The notes under the pieces are model-generated. The model was not told the DNA's origin. It saw only the letters and a program-made list of their open reading frames with translations, and did not search any database. The translations under genes were made by a program, and so were the position numbers. Shown here piece after piece: positions 17,901 to 25,379 of a DNA stretch of 64,000 nucleotides (position 1 is the stretch's first letter; each line of letters opens with the position of its first letter). Location: the NCBI GenBank assembly GCA_964422415.1, contig CAYRBI010000007.1, positions 18,285 through 82,284 on the forward strand. Reading direction: 5' to 3'. The DNA comes from OLB16 sp964422415. Lineage in GTDB: Bacteria; Hinthialibacterota; Hinthialibacteria; OLB16.

Positions 17901-18484
17901 TAAATCTCAAGAGCCTCGACCAGGTGTTCATACTGCCCCTGGGTACGCAGATCCGCATCGTCGTAGAGAATCTGGAAAGGTTGGGCCGCTGGATTCTCCA
18001 AGACCATGGAGAGCAGGACCATCTCACGAACTGCCAGGAGGCGGTTCGAATCGCCTTTGGGGGTCTTTCCTAAAAGGAATTCCTTCCCAGTCATTTCTTG
18101 AGTCTCGACTGCCCACGGGGGGAAAAGAGTTACAAAGGCGGGAACTGGCTTTTCCGCGATCTCTGAACCATGCGCACTGCTTATCCACTCCAGCCCCTCA
18201 GGCAAAGCCCCGGGAAAATCCTCAAAGCAGTAACGGTCCATGAAGTAACGGAGGATATCCACAACCAAGCTGAGTGCTACCATCTGACCACCGGAGACGG
18301 GCGCCTCCTTCTGGACATCATTGATCCGTTCCGCCAGCACACGGATGGCATACATCTCACGCCGATGGGCGCGCTCCTGGCCTGGATGCAATAGGTTCAA
18401 CAGACCAAACTGGTCCGAGCTCTTCCGCGAAATATGAAACCCAAGAGGGAAGTACGGGTAAGCCGATTCGATCACTGTCGCCAT
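14999..18484 (-). CDS. Very large GH13 (alpha-amylase family)-type protein (1161 aa)
   Basis: The centre (about residues 300-800) is an alpha-amylase-family TIM barrel. Visible regions are LLAAWGFTGLWLIGVWE, GIRLASDMVPNHMGLDS (region I), PIIRFDAAMTLTKRHF with the expected nucleophile Asp527 (region II), TLLLAEAFWLMEG with acid/base Glu592 (region III) and FVNFMNNPDEKTAVEQFG (region IV, where the usual NHD is altered to NNPDE). About 300 residues precede the barrel and about 350 follow, and neither recalls a known carbohydrate-binding module. No signal peptide is seen, so it may act on internal alpha-glucan. The altered region IV and extra domains leave specificity open. It precedes the subtilase gene on the minus strand. 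Confidence 0.85.
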   Translation of the reverse strand: MATVIESAYPYFPLGFHISRKSSDQFGLLNLLHPGQERAHRREMYAIRVLAERINDVQKEAPVSGGQMVALSLVVDILRYFMDRYCFEDFPGALPEGLEWISSAHGSEIAEKPVPAFVTLFPPWAVETQEMTGKEFLLGKTPKGDSNRLLAVREMVLLSMVLENPAAQPFQILYDDADLRTQGQYEHLVEALEIYFDSLPDSPELGMSLFEALRAPARAKPGSLQEQLDFILEKWAVHLPEFLKTRLMVSRDLLREETKPRGFGGGPAPVLTFGGPGQGEGDFFPEYEKFTPDRDWMSNVVLLAKSVYVWLDQLSKKYGEPISCLDQIPDQELDLLAAWGFTGLWLIGVWERSTASRRIKQIRGNPEAAASAYSLHDYVIADDLGGEPAYQNLKDRAWKRGIRLASDMVPNHMGLDSRWVMEHPHWFVQLEYPPFPGYTFTGPDLSPDWRVSMRIEDGYWDHRDAAVVFQRVDNWSGDVRYIYHGNDGTHMPWNDTAQLNYLLPEVREAVIQTILHVARMFPIIRFDAAMTLTKRHFQRLWFPPPGQGGDIPSRAEHGIPRDEFNNRMPEEFWREVVDRIAVEAPDTLLLAEAFWLMEGYFVRTLGMHRVYNSAFMNMLKNEENANYRSTVKNVLEFSPEVLRRFVNFMNNPDEKTAVEQFGKGDKYFGVCLLMVTMPGLPMVGHGQIEGYGEKYGMEYRRAYWDEMVDTDLVRSHEACIFPLMRKRYLFSGVDYFAFFDFCTPEGYVNEDVFAYSNRAGKERAVILYNNRLTTTSGWIRVSTQINEGRQDEVNLVTRTLGEALNLLNDPNVFYLFKDYKDGLEYVRSGTQLHEEGLFVHLPGYQFHAFLDFREVTDEDGTWATFAASLSGQGVPEIEMAYKEFQLAGILEPFGQVIRIALSICASPKAAGPEAPGGTWEDLRTPLSVMQLAMESYSFPPMDVDAVLDGIQADIRALHEIMDSIDGVLLPDGRCLLEFLNTNPEEIATEMIPRLLIAWVVLRHMQAYFDSGEEEATRAGWASEWLLDRIAVREVAVPGETSFSPLESRQLLQSLLAHAEALYADTPEGLHQSLTKMFAEGPASEFLLIHEYDKILWFNKERLEALVIHLLLAGFVTRSTTKKQMGEPMETLIQRGCCSVSDILNTSEEAGYEVSRTLWLLE

Positions 18485-18623
18485 GGAAGGTACACGTCCG
18501 AATCCTCTCCGGAGTAATCAGACCACGCCCTGGTGGACAACCCCGTCAATCAGGGGGGACGTTATCCATTTTGACGAAGATAGTGAATAGCGGGAGGGGT
18601 GGACGTGAAAACCCAAGGAAAAC

Positions 18624-18646
18624 GCCCAGGGATCCACACCCTGGGC
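18624..18646 (-). terminator. Rho-independent terminator downstream of rpmG
   Basis: GCCCAGGG (18624-18631) and CCCTGGGC (18639-18646) form a perfect 8-bp stem with a 7-base loop. On the minus strand it is followed by GTTTTCCTTGGGTTTT, so it fits an intrinsic terminator for the rpmG transcript, 115 bases after the rpmG stop. A weaker hairpin (GTCCAG/CTGGAC, 18734-18749) lies closer to the stop. The spacer 18485-18760 otherwise shows no convincing gene. Confidence 0.65.
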
Positions 18647-18760
18647 GCTCCTCATAAAGTCCTCCACTCGATACGGATTGGAGCAATGGAACCATTCGGG
18701 CAAACCACACCCTCCATGGACGATTCGAAGAGGTCCAGACATCTGGACGCTGAAGTGATC

Positions 18761-18928
18761 CTACTTGAGTGGCTTCTCTTTGAAGACGACATGCTTGCGG
18801 ATCTTGGGGTCATATTTCTTGAACTCCAGCTTCGCGGTCACATTCGCCTTGTTCTTGTAAGTGGTATAGAAAAAGCCAGTCCCGGCTGTGCTTTCGAGTT
18901 TAATCTTCTCCCTTTTACCTTTGGCCAT
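18761..18928 (-). CDS. rpmG: 50S ribosomal protein bL33
   Basis: A 55-residue protein that clearly matches bL33: MAKGKREKIKLESTAGTGFF, then YTTYKNKAN, KLEFKKYDPKIRKHVVFKE. The cysteine pairs of the zinc-binding form are absent (YTTYKN replaces the CxxC), so this is the zinc-independent type as in Escherichia coli. Start at the ATG after a GAGGAT site. It stands alone, without the secE, nusG or tRNA-Trp neighbours often seen with rpmG. Confidence 0.95.
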   Translation of the reverse strand: MAKGKREKIKLESTAGTGFFYTTYKNKANVTAKLEFKKYDPKIRKHVVFKEKPLK

Positions 18929-18982
18929 GACGGTCGATCCTCAGTCCTTTGAACTAGGTGGCTCTCTCCGAGCCGAACGTAC

Positions 18983-19010
18983 AGTTTATCAAGATGATGA
19001 GCGAAGGCAA
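18983..19010 (-). promoter_or_regulatory. Possible promoter of rpmG
   Basis: Minus-strand TTGCCT (19010-19005), a 16-base spacer, and TAAACT (18988-18983) lie about 55-80 bases upstream of the rpmG ATG. The boxes are only moderately close to consensus; the position between the divergent rpmG and HPt genes makes a promoter expected here. Confidence 0.35.
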
Positions 19011-19133
19011 GCCATTCCATGAAATGAACCTCCAAGCATAACTCAATCTGGAAAAACCCCACCAGTTCCGGTATTCTTTTTCTAACGGAATGAGGCTGTA
19101 TCGGCATCTCCGAGCAAGAAAGGGATCGACTCG

Positions 19134-19475
19134 ATGACAACCCAACCGACACTTGTTTTCGAGGAATTGCTGGACCGGATCGGTGGAGACCGTGAGTTCG
19201 CTCTCGAACTCTTGAATGAGTGGGTTGAGACTTTGGACAAGGAAATCGCGGAGCTGACCAAGGCGGTCGAGCATAAAGACTCCGAGGGTATCCGTTACCG
19301 GGCTCACACCCTCAAAGGAGCCGCCTCCAATCTGGCCGCGAAGGAATTCGCACGGCTGGCCAATGTATGCGAGATGGCCGCCAAGGAGTCCAATTTCAAG
19401 GAGGCCGAGGAAACCCTTCCAAAGCTCTCCTACGAGGCGGAAACCCTCCTGTCGATCGTACCAAGCCTGGGTTAG
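19134..19475 (+). CDS. Histidine phosphotransfer (HPt) domain protein
   Basis: A 113-residue single HPt domain. The phosphorylated His is His58 in RYRAHTLKGAASNLAA, the exact HPt signature HxLKGxAxxL. The rest is a predicted helical bundle (FEELLDRIGGDREFALELL). HPt proteins relay phosphate between hybrid histidine kinases and response regulators. No kinase or regulator gene lies in the window, so it is an orphan relay whose partners are encoded elsewhere. AGAAAGGG lies upstream of the ATG. It is followed after 3 bases by yqeY. Confidence 0.92.
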   Translation: MTTQPTLVFEELLDRIGGDREFALELLNEWVETLDKEIAELTKAVEHKDSEGIRYRAHTLKGAASNLAAKEFARLANVCEMAAKESNFKEAEETLPKLSYEAETLLSIVPSLG

Positions 19476-19478
19476 ACC

Positions 19479-19937
19479 ATGATGACACTGAGCGAAAAGA
19501 TATCCGAAGACATCAAAACAGCCCTCAAAGCCAAAGATGAGGTGCGCCTGCGTTCGGTACGCAGCATCCGCGCCGAGATCCTCAAGAAAGAGAAGGAAGG
19601 CAAAGGCACGCCCACCGATGAGCAGGTGATCCAGCTCATCACCCGGTTGGTCAACCAACGCAAGGAAAGCATCGAGATGTTCACCAAGGGGGGGCGTACC
19701 GATCTGGTCGAGAATGAGTCCGCCGAATTGGCCATATTGCAAGAGTACCTTCCAGCCAGCCTTTCCACAGAAGAGGTGGAGGCCATCGTGGTGGAAGTGC
19801 TCACGGAGACCGGAGCCACCTCGGCCAAAGACATGGGCAAGGCCATGGGCGCAGTGATGGGACGTCTCAAGAAGACCGGGAAACTCTTCGATGGTGGCAC
19901 GGTGAATCAATTGGTGAAGGCGAGGTTGGGGGGGTAA
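19479..19937 (+). CDS. yqeY: GatB/YqeY domain protein
   Basis: A 152-residue protein of the YqeY family: MTLSEKISEDIKTALKAKDE, RLRSVRSIRAEILKKEKE, AILQEYLPASLSTEEVEAIV and KDMGKAMGAVMGRLKK are characteristic. The fold is related to the tail domain of GatB and binds tRNA in GatB; the role of free YqeY is not settled. Two adjacent ATG codons (19479 and 19482) can both serve. It follows the HPt gene by 3 bases, so the two are probably co-transcribed without an evident functional link. Confidence 0.92.
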   Translation: MMTLSEKISEDIKTALKAKDEVRLRSVRSIRAEILKKEKEGKGTPTDEQVIQLITRLVNQRKESIEMFTKGGRTDLVENESAELAILQEYLPASLSTEEVEAIVVEVLTETGATSAKDMGKAMGAVMGRLKKTGKLFDGGTVNQLVKARLGG

Positions 19938-19971
19938 AAATTCGCCTCTGTTCGAATCACTTCGATCCACC

Positions 19972-20045
19972 TGGATTCCCGCCTTCGCGGGAATGACGAA
20001 TCAACGAATTTTCTAGGGAAATCGTCATTCCCGCATAGAGATTCC
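19972..20045. repeat. Dispersed palindromic repeat, copy 1
   Basis: GGATTCCCGCCTTCGCGGGAATGACGA at its left end is mirrored by TCGTCATTCCCGC plus GATTCC at its right end, with a middle resembling that of the second copy at 48493-48572 (TAGGGAAATCG against TAGGAAATCG). The left arm itself folds (CCCGC/GCGGG). It lies in the spacer between the convergent yqeY and phosphatase-superfamily genes and may end both transcripts. Confidence 0.85.
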
Positions 20046-20057
20046 TTACCTTTCCCC

Positions 20058-21173
20058 TTACTTCCCGCCTGGCAGAACATCTAAAATCGGCTGGCCAGCG
20101 TTGGGGCTGGCGGCGTTGAAATCCTCGCCCAGTAGACGGGCGATGGTGGCCGCTACCTGGTTCTGGGTCACCGGGGCGATGTTGGTCCGCTCACCCAAGG
20201 CCTTGGTGTCCGGTCCCATCACCGCGATCCAGATGAACTGCGAATTCTTGGTGTCTTTTCCATGCCCCTTCCATTCCGCCGGAGATTCACCACGGCCATG
20301 GTCAGTCATGAATAGGATGGTGGTCTTGTCTTTGTACTTCGGCATGGATTGAGCGGTCTCCCAGAGCTCACGGAGATAGTCATCGGCGCGTTTGATGGAG
20401 TTCAAGTACTCAGCATAATTCCTTGCATGCGGCCATTCATCCGACTCACCCAGTGCCAGGAAGAACAGGCTGGGCTGATTCTCCTTGAGCCACTCCAAAG
20501 CAGTGTGGTGGGTTAGGCAATCAAAAGGCTCCCCCTCCCAATCTTGCCTTGGAGACTCAGCCTTGAGGCGGTTGAGGAGTTCAATGCGCGTGTTGATCTT
20601 CCCTTGCGTCATGGGGTCATAACCCGAATTAACCGAGAAACCACACCGCCCATCATTGAAGATCGCATTGAAGGTATCCCAGGCCCCGAAAGCCCCCACC
20701 TTGCCCTTGAAGGCCGGTTTCTGGTTGAGCCACTCAAACACACTCACATTGGGATTGGGAATCTTGTCGTTGCTGTCGACACGCGGATCGCCATACCCAG
20801 TGATAGTCTCGCTGAAGCCGGGATAGGAAAAGTTCATCCCATTGGTCACATACACATCACTTCCTTTGGAACGGTTACCAAAGATCTGCCCCTTAGAAGC
20901 CATTTCCTTCCACACAAAAGGTAACAAAGCCTCGCGTCGCGCCTCGGGTGTCTCCCGCCAGTAGGCCTTGTTTAACGAAGTGACATCCTCCACCAGCCCA
21001 TTTTCCTTGTTCATGAGAACCTGGTCAGCGCCTTCAAAAACCTCATGCCAACGCACCCCGTCGGTCATAATGAGAAACACATTCCCGGTCTTCAGTGGCG
21101 CCGCGGCATCCGCTTGAATCAGACCACACAGGAATAACAAGATCACACATATCAGACGGATTTGCTTCATCAT
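20058..21173 (-). CDS. Exported alkaline phosphatase-superfamily protein
   Basis: A 371-residue protein with a clear signal peptide (IRLICVILLFLCGLIQADAAA). The alkaline phosphatase/sulfatase superfamily core is seen in VFLIMTDGVRWHEVFEGAD (metal-binding Asp, with the nucleophile position further on at NGMNFSYPGFSE), LALGESDEWPHARNY (Asp/His metal ligands) and TILFMTDHGRGESPAEWKGHG (Asp-His ligands). Such proteins are phosphodiesterases, phosphatases or related hydrolases with two metal ions. The substrate cannot be told. It is transcribed from its own spacer after the UDP-glucuronate 4-epimerase gene. Confidence 0.85.
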   Translation of the reverse strand: MMKQIRLICVILLFLCGLIQADAAAPLKTGNVFLIMTDGVRWHEVFEGADQVLMNKENGLVEDVTSLNKAYWRETPEARREALLPFVWKEMASKGQIFGNRSKGSDVYVTNGMNFSYPGFSETITGYGDPRVDSNDKIPNPNVSVFEWLNQKPAFKGKVGAFGAWDTFNAIFNDGRCGFSVNSGYDPMTQGKINTRIELLNRLKAESPRQDWEGEPFDCLTHHTALEWLKENQPSLFFLALGESDEWPHARNYAEYLNSIKRADDYLRELWETAQSMPKYKDKTTILFMTDHGRGESPAEWKGHGKDTKNSQFIWIAVMGPDTKALGERTNIAPVTQNQVAATIARLLGEDFNAASPNAGQPILDVLPGGK

Positions 21174-21285
21174 CGTTCCTTCTTTCCTATGAGGATTTTT
21201 TTTACCAAGGAGATGCCATTCAACGATCGGTCGTACAACGGCAGTCTCCTATTCACACTGGATCCTCTCCCCCCTGCCCTTTTCG

Positions 21286-22299
21286 TCATTGCCTCACCCC
21301 ATAGTATTCAAGATACCATTCGATAAAACGCGCCACACCGGTCTCGACCGGAGTTTCCGGATGGAAACCAGTATCCATAGACAAATCCTCTACATCAGCA
21401 CAGGTTTCTTCAACATCCCCCGGCTGCATGGGAAGCAGATTCTTTTGGGCCTTCTTTTGGAGACACTTTTCGATAAGTTCAATGAAGTAGTTCAACTCCA
21501 CCGATTGATGGTTGCCAATGTTGTAGAGACGATACGGAGCTGAGCTCCTCCCCGGTGTGGGTTCACTCGGTGAATAGGAACTATCGGTCTGAGGGATCTT
21601 GTCAACTGTGAGAATAACCCCGGTCACAATGTCATCAATATAAGTGAAATCCCGGCGCATCTTGCCATGGTTGAACACATTAATCGGCTGGTCCTCAAGG
21701 ATCGCCTTGGTGAAGATAAAGGGAGCCATATCGGGCCGCCCCCAGGGGCCATACACGGTAAAGAAACGAAGACCGGTGGTGGGGAGGTGGAATAGGTGGC
21801 TGTAGGTGTGGGCCATGAGTTCATTGGCCTTCTTGGTGGCTGCATACAGGCTCACTGGATGGTCCACACTCTGGTCCACTGAAAAGGGAAGATTCCGGTT
21901 ACTCCCATACACCGAACTGGAGGAGGCATACACCAGGTGTTTCACATCATGATGCCGGCATCCCTCCAGAATGTTGAGAAAACCGGTCAGATTGGAGTCC
22001 ACATAATCGTAGGGATGCGTGATCGAATACCTTACCCCCGCTTGAGCAGCGAGGTGAATCACCCGTTCGGGAGAAGCCTGGATGAAGATCTCAGGCACAG
22101 CCGCTCTGTCAGCAATGTCGATCTTGTGGAATGAGAAGGCTGGATACTCGCGGAGCATCCTCAAACGCGCTTCCTTTAAAGAGACCTCATAGTACTCGTT
22201 AAGGTTATCGATCCCGATCACCTCATCTCCACGTTCAAGCAAACGCTTGCTCACATGAAAACCAATAAATCCCGCCGTCCCAGTAAGGAGTATCTTCAT
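21286..22299 (-). CDS. UDP-glucuronate 4-epimerase-type NAD-dependent epimerase
   Basis: A 337-residue extended SDR enzyme. NAD-binding TGTAGFIG is at residues 7-14; the catalytic YxxxK is Tyr152/Lys156 in LYAATKKANE; the Ser is in YASSSSVYG. The segments HLAAQAGVRYSITHPYDYV and TGLRFFTVYGPWGRPDMAPF are strongly diagnostic of UDP-glucuronate 4-epimerases, which make UDP-galacturonate for surface polysaccharide. It is near the polysaccharide locus but on the other side of the N gap and on the minus strand. It is 26 bases downstream of the glycoside hydrolase gene. Confidence 0.9.
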   Translation of the reverse strand: MKILLTGTAGFIGFHVSKRLLERGDEVIGIDNLNEYYEVSLKEARLRMLREYPAFSFHKIDIADRAAVPEIFIQASPERVIHLAAQAGVRYSITHPYDYVDSNLTGFLNILEGCRHHDVKHLVYASSSSVYGSNRNLPFSVDQSVDHPVSLYAATKKANELMAHTYSHLFHLPTTGLRFFTVYGPWGRPDMAPFIFTKAILEDQPINVFNHGKMRRDFTYIDDIVTGVILTVDKIPQTDSSYSPSEPTPGRSSAPYRLYNIGNHQSVELNYFIELIEKCLQKKAQKNLLPMQPGDVEETCADVEDLSMDTGFHPETPVETGVARFIEWYLEYYGVRQ

Positions 22300-22325
22300 T
22301 GTCTCGGTCTCGCATCACTCCAGGT

Positions 22326-24253
22326 TCATTCGATCACCAGCACATTGTGAATGGCCAGACCGGAGATCTTCGCGGTCAGTAGCCCATCCTTCCAACTCCA
22401 CTCCAAACCCTCCTCATCCGGAGCAAGATGGCAGCGTTTCGGCTTCTCCGCGAGGGGAACCGTGATACTGAAGGGGCCGGTGTTGGGCACACTCTCCACC
22501 ATGTGACGGTTGGGGGCGAGGTATCCCGAGGAGGAACGGTTAACAAGTTGGATAAGGCGCTTTCCATCCTTGATCCGCGCGGACATCTCGATCCACCAAG
22601 GGCCCTCGGCATGGATCAGACCGGGAGTCTCCGTAGCCGCCAACATCTCACCGATGAATCCCCGTGCCATGGGGTAGTGCGACTTGTAATAGGGGGCGAA
22701 GATGGAGCCATGTACCGCTACCACCACACCCTTACCGGTATGGTTCACTGTGGCGGCTGGCATCCCGGTCTCATTTCCTGTGGGATCTTTCTGGCTGTAC
22801 AGTGAGGCCGATGTGACAGCTGCCCCGGGTTTGATGTCCCGCCAGGTTCCCTCGATGGGGAAGAATCCATTTCCTGAGGGAAGCCACATCCCTCCGCGGG
22901 TTCCCTCCAGAGCCTCGCATCCAACTAGACCAGGGAATTCTTTGCTGACATCCACTCCGCTGAGAAGCACATGTCCACCCTCTTGGACATAATTGTTCAA
23001 GGCGGTCTTGACCTTATCAGGTAAACTTTCTTGCTCCGGAACCACGATAAGGGGGTAGTTGGCCTTCTTGGCCAGGAGCTGATCCTCGTTAAGGATGTCG
23101 GCTGAATAACCATTCTCCAGCACGGCATGAAGCGCTCCCTCCATGGGAGCATTGGCGCTGAGTCCATAGAGTGGAGCGTTATATTTGTAGAAATAGGTTT
23201 GGCTGTGGAGGATGGCCACCTGCGGGATGGTCTGGGTCTTGTGACAGACCTCTTTCCGTTTCCGGCAGAAATCAGCCACTTGCGCGAACTCATCTTGATG
23301 CCACCCCGTCAACCGTCCCGAACGCAGTGGTGTGTCATAAATGAAAACCGCCCCACCTTGAGCGAGAACCGTGGAGACTTCCTGGCACAGGTGCGGCACC
23401 GTCTTGAAAGTCCAGGGCTGGCCCCCAGTGTTCAAGAAACTCCAGGCCATCAGATCCCAGGGAAGACCACGCCCCCCGATGAAGCGCGATTCCGCACAGG
23501 CCCGCTCCGCGCCGAAGGAGGCATCATAATCGCCACTCAAATAATCCAACGGCGCGGTGATTTCCTCAGGCATCCGTACGCTATACATCCAATTGCTGCA
23601 CACCAGGACATCCGGGAATTTGGCATGAACCGCGTTGGTGTACTCGGTAACATGTTCCACAAATAGAGCACGATGGAAAGCGATCCACTCCAGCCAATGA
23701 GCATCCTCCGCCTTGAGAGGAATCTCCTGGATCCCGGTCCGCTTGATAAATTCCGCCTTACAGCGGTCACAGTAGCAGGGGAAGCTCGCCCAACACTCCC
23801 CATCAATCCACATCCCATCAATCCCATAGTTCTCAATGACTTCCAGGAGTTGGGGAATTAGCAGTTCCCGGGTGTAAGAGCTCAGCGGGCAGGTATTGTT
23901 TTTGTCTGGTGTTCCATCGGCTCCGATCTTGGCCCAGCCAGGATGGAGCTCTACCGCCCGTGTATCCCACACCCCTGAGTAGTGGATCGAAAGGGGTATT
24001 CCCATGTCACGGGTGACTTCGCGCCAAATCTTAAGGGCATCATTGATAATCCCCGGTGCGGGAGAGCCCACCTTGGTGGGGTATCCAGCCCAACCGGGGT
24101 GTCCCTTGCAGTCATACTGAACAAAGTCGGGGTGAACCTTCTCAAGCTCCGCCTTAATGTGCTCGTAGGTCGTTTCACGTCCGAGTTCCGTGTCTCCGGT
24201 ATTCGGATGAAGATCATAGTGCAGGCCAAAGAAGGCATCCTCATGCCAGTTCC
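22326..24253 (-). CDS. Glycoside hydrolase-like protein with beta-galactosidase trimerisation-type domain, N-terminus lost in the N gap
   Basis: At least 642 residues; the frame stays open to the N run, so the true start is missing. The first visible part (FFGLHYDLHPNTGDTELG, then YEHIKAELEKVHPDFVQYDC) and NYGIDGMWIDGECWASFPC look like an alpha-L-fucosidase/GH-A TIM barrel; CYCDRCKAEF is a cysteine cluster. The second half (VAILHSQTYFYKYN, LIVVPEQESLPDKV, YVQEGGHVLLSGVD) resembles the glutamine-amidotransferase-like domain of GH42-type and related hydrolases. No function beyond a carbohydrate-active enzyme is claimed. An internal ATG at 24071 is not the start, because the coding frame continues upstream without a stop. 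Confidence 0.8.
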
Positions 24254-24353
24254 NNNNNNNNNNNNNNNNNNNNNNNNNNNNNNNNNNNNNNNNNNNNNNN
24301 NNNNNNNNNNNNNNNNNNNNNNNNNNNNNNNNNNNNNNNNNNNNNNNNNNNNN
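24254..24353. other. Assembly gap (100 N)
   Basis: Exactly 100 unknown bases, the usual placeholder for a scaffold join of unknown length. It removes the 5' end of the glycoside hydrolase gene and whatever starts the polysaccharide locus. Linkage between the two sides rests on the assembly only. Confidence 0.99.
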
Positions 24354-24387
24354 GACCGGGATGGAGTGAATACATGGAGGTCAGGCC

Positions 24388-25374
24388 TTGTCTCGTATCC
24401 TAGTGGCAGGTGCCGGTGGATTCATCGGTCACCATCTGGTTTCGTTTTTGAAGAAAAAAGGGGATTGGGTTCGCGGAGTGGACATCAAGTTTCCCGAATA
24501 TGAGGAGTCACAAGCCAACGCATTCGAGGTCCTTGACCTACGGCACTGGTGCAATTGTTTGCAAGCGGTTCGTGGCGTTGATGAAGTTTACTGCTGTGCC
24601 GCTGATATGGGAGGAATGGGATATATTTCCTCCAACCATGCCACCATCCTTCACAATAACAGCCTTATCAGCACGCATATGTTAGAAGCTGCCAAGGTCA
24701 ACAACTGCCAACGTTTCTTCTATACATCCTCCGCATGCATATACCCGGAGTACCGTCAAACACAGGAAAACGTGGAGCCACTACGTGAAGACATGGCCTA
24801 TCCCGCGCAACCACAAGATGCCTATGGGTGGGAGAAACTGGTAACCGAGCGTCTCTGCACCCACTACAGAGAGGATTTTGGCCTCCAGACTCGCATTGTC
24901 CGCTTTCACAACATCTTTGGCCCCCGCGGGACCTGGGAGGGTGGCCGCGAGAAGGCTCCCGCCGCCATGTGCCGTAAAGCAGCAATCGCCAAACTCACCG
25001 GTAACCACACCATCGAGATCTGGGGAGATGGAAAACAAACCCGTTCCTTCTGCTATATTGATGATTGCCTGCGCGGAATCTACATGCTTATGCGTTCGGA
25101 TCACGTAGACCCAATCAACTTGGGTCAAGACCGCATGATCACAATTGATGGCTTGGCTGACATTGCCGCCCAGTGTGCCGGGATCAAAATCGAAAAAAAG
25201 TATATATCCGGCCCACAGGGTGTCAGAGGCCGGAATTCCGATAATACGAATGTCCGGAAGATACTTGGTTGGGAACCAGAAATCTCTCTGGAAGAAGGAA
25301 TGCAGAGAACCTATAACTGGATTGAAGAGCAACTTCGGGAACGGATGCAGAATGGCGAGATACTGTGTAAGTAA
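24388..25374 (+). CDS. GDP-mannose 3,5-epimerase-like NAD-dependent epimerase
   Basis: A 328-residue extended SDR. NAD-binding GAGGFIG is at 8-14. The segments CAADMGGMGYISSNHATILHN in part, SSACIYPEYRQ (with Cys117), QPQDAYGWEKL (Tyr146/Lys150), GPRGTWEGGREKAPAAMCRK and GPQGVRGRNSDNTNVRKILG agree closely with GDP-mannose 3,5-epimerase, which forms GDP-L-galactose and GDP-L-gulose. The start is a TTG at 24388, chosen because GGAGG lies 7 bases before it. The residues needed for two-step epimerisation (Cys and Lys) appear present. First gene after the assembly gap and followed after 5 bases by a glycosyltransferase. Confidence 0.9.
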   Translation: MSRILVAGAGGFIGHHLVSFLKKKGDWVRGVDIKFPEYEESQANAFEVLDLRHWCNCLQAVRGVDEVYCCAADMGGMGYISSNHATILHNNSLISTHMLEAAKVNNCQRFFYTSSACIYPEYRQTQENVEPLREDMAYPAQPQDAYGWEKLVTERLCTHYREDFGLQTRIVRFHNIFGPRGTWEGGREKAPAAMCRKAAIAKLTGNHTIEIWGDGKQTRSFCYIDDCLRGIYMLMRSDHVDPINLGQDRMITIDGLADIAAQCAGIKIEKKYISGPQGVRGRNSDNTNVRKILGWEPEISLEEGMQRTYNWIEEQLRERMQNGEILCK

Positions 25375-25379
25375 TTACT

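Noticed and set aside
18518..18742. Minus-strand open frame of 45-74 residues after rpmG, with GGAGG before an internal ATG
   Set aside because: It runs through a clear intrinsic terminator (18624-18646), has no recognisable domain, and its composition is unlike neighbouring genes.
18954..19970. Minus-strand open frame of 338 codons opposite HPt and yqeY
   Set aside because: Two well-recognised plus-strand genes with family motifs occupy the same DNA.
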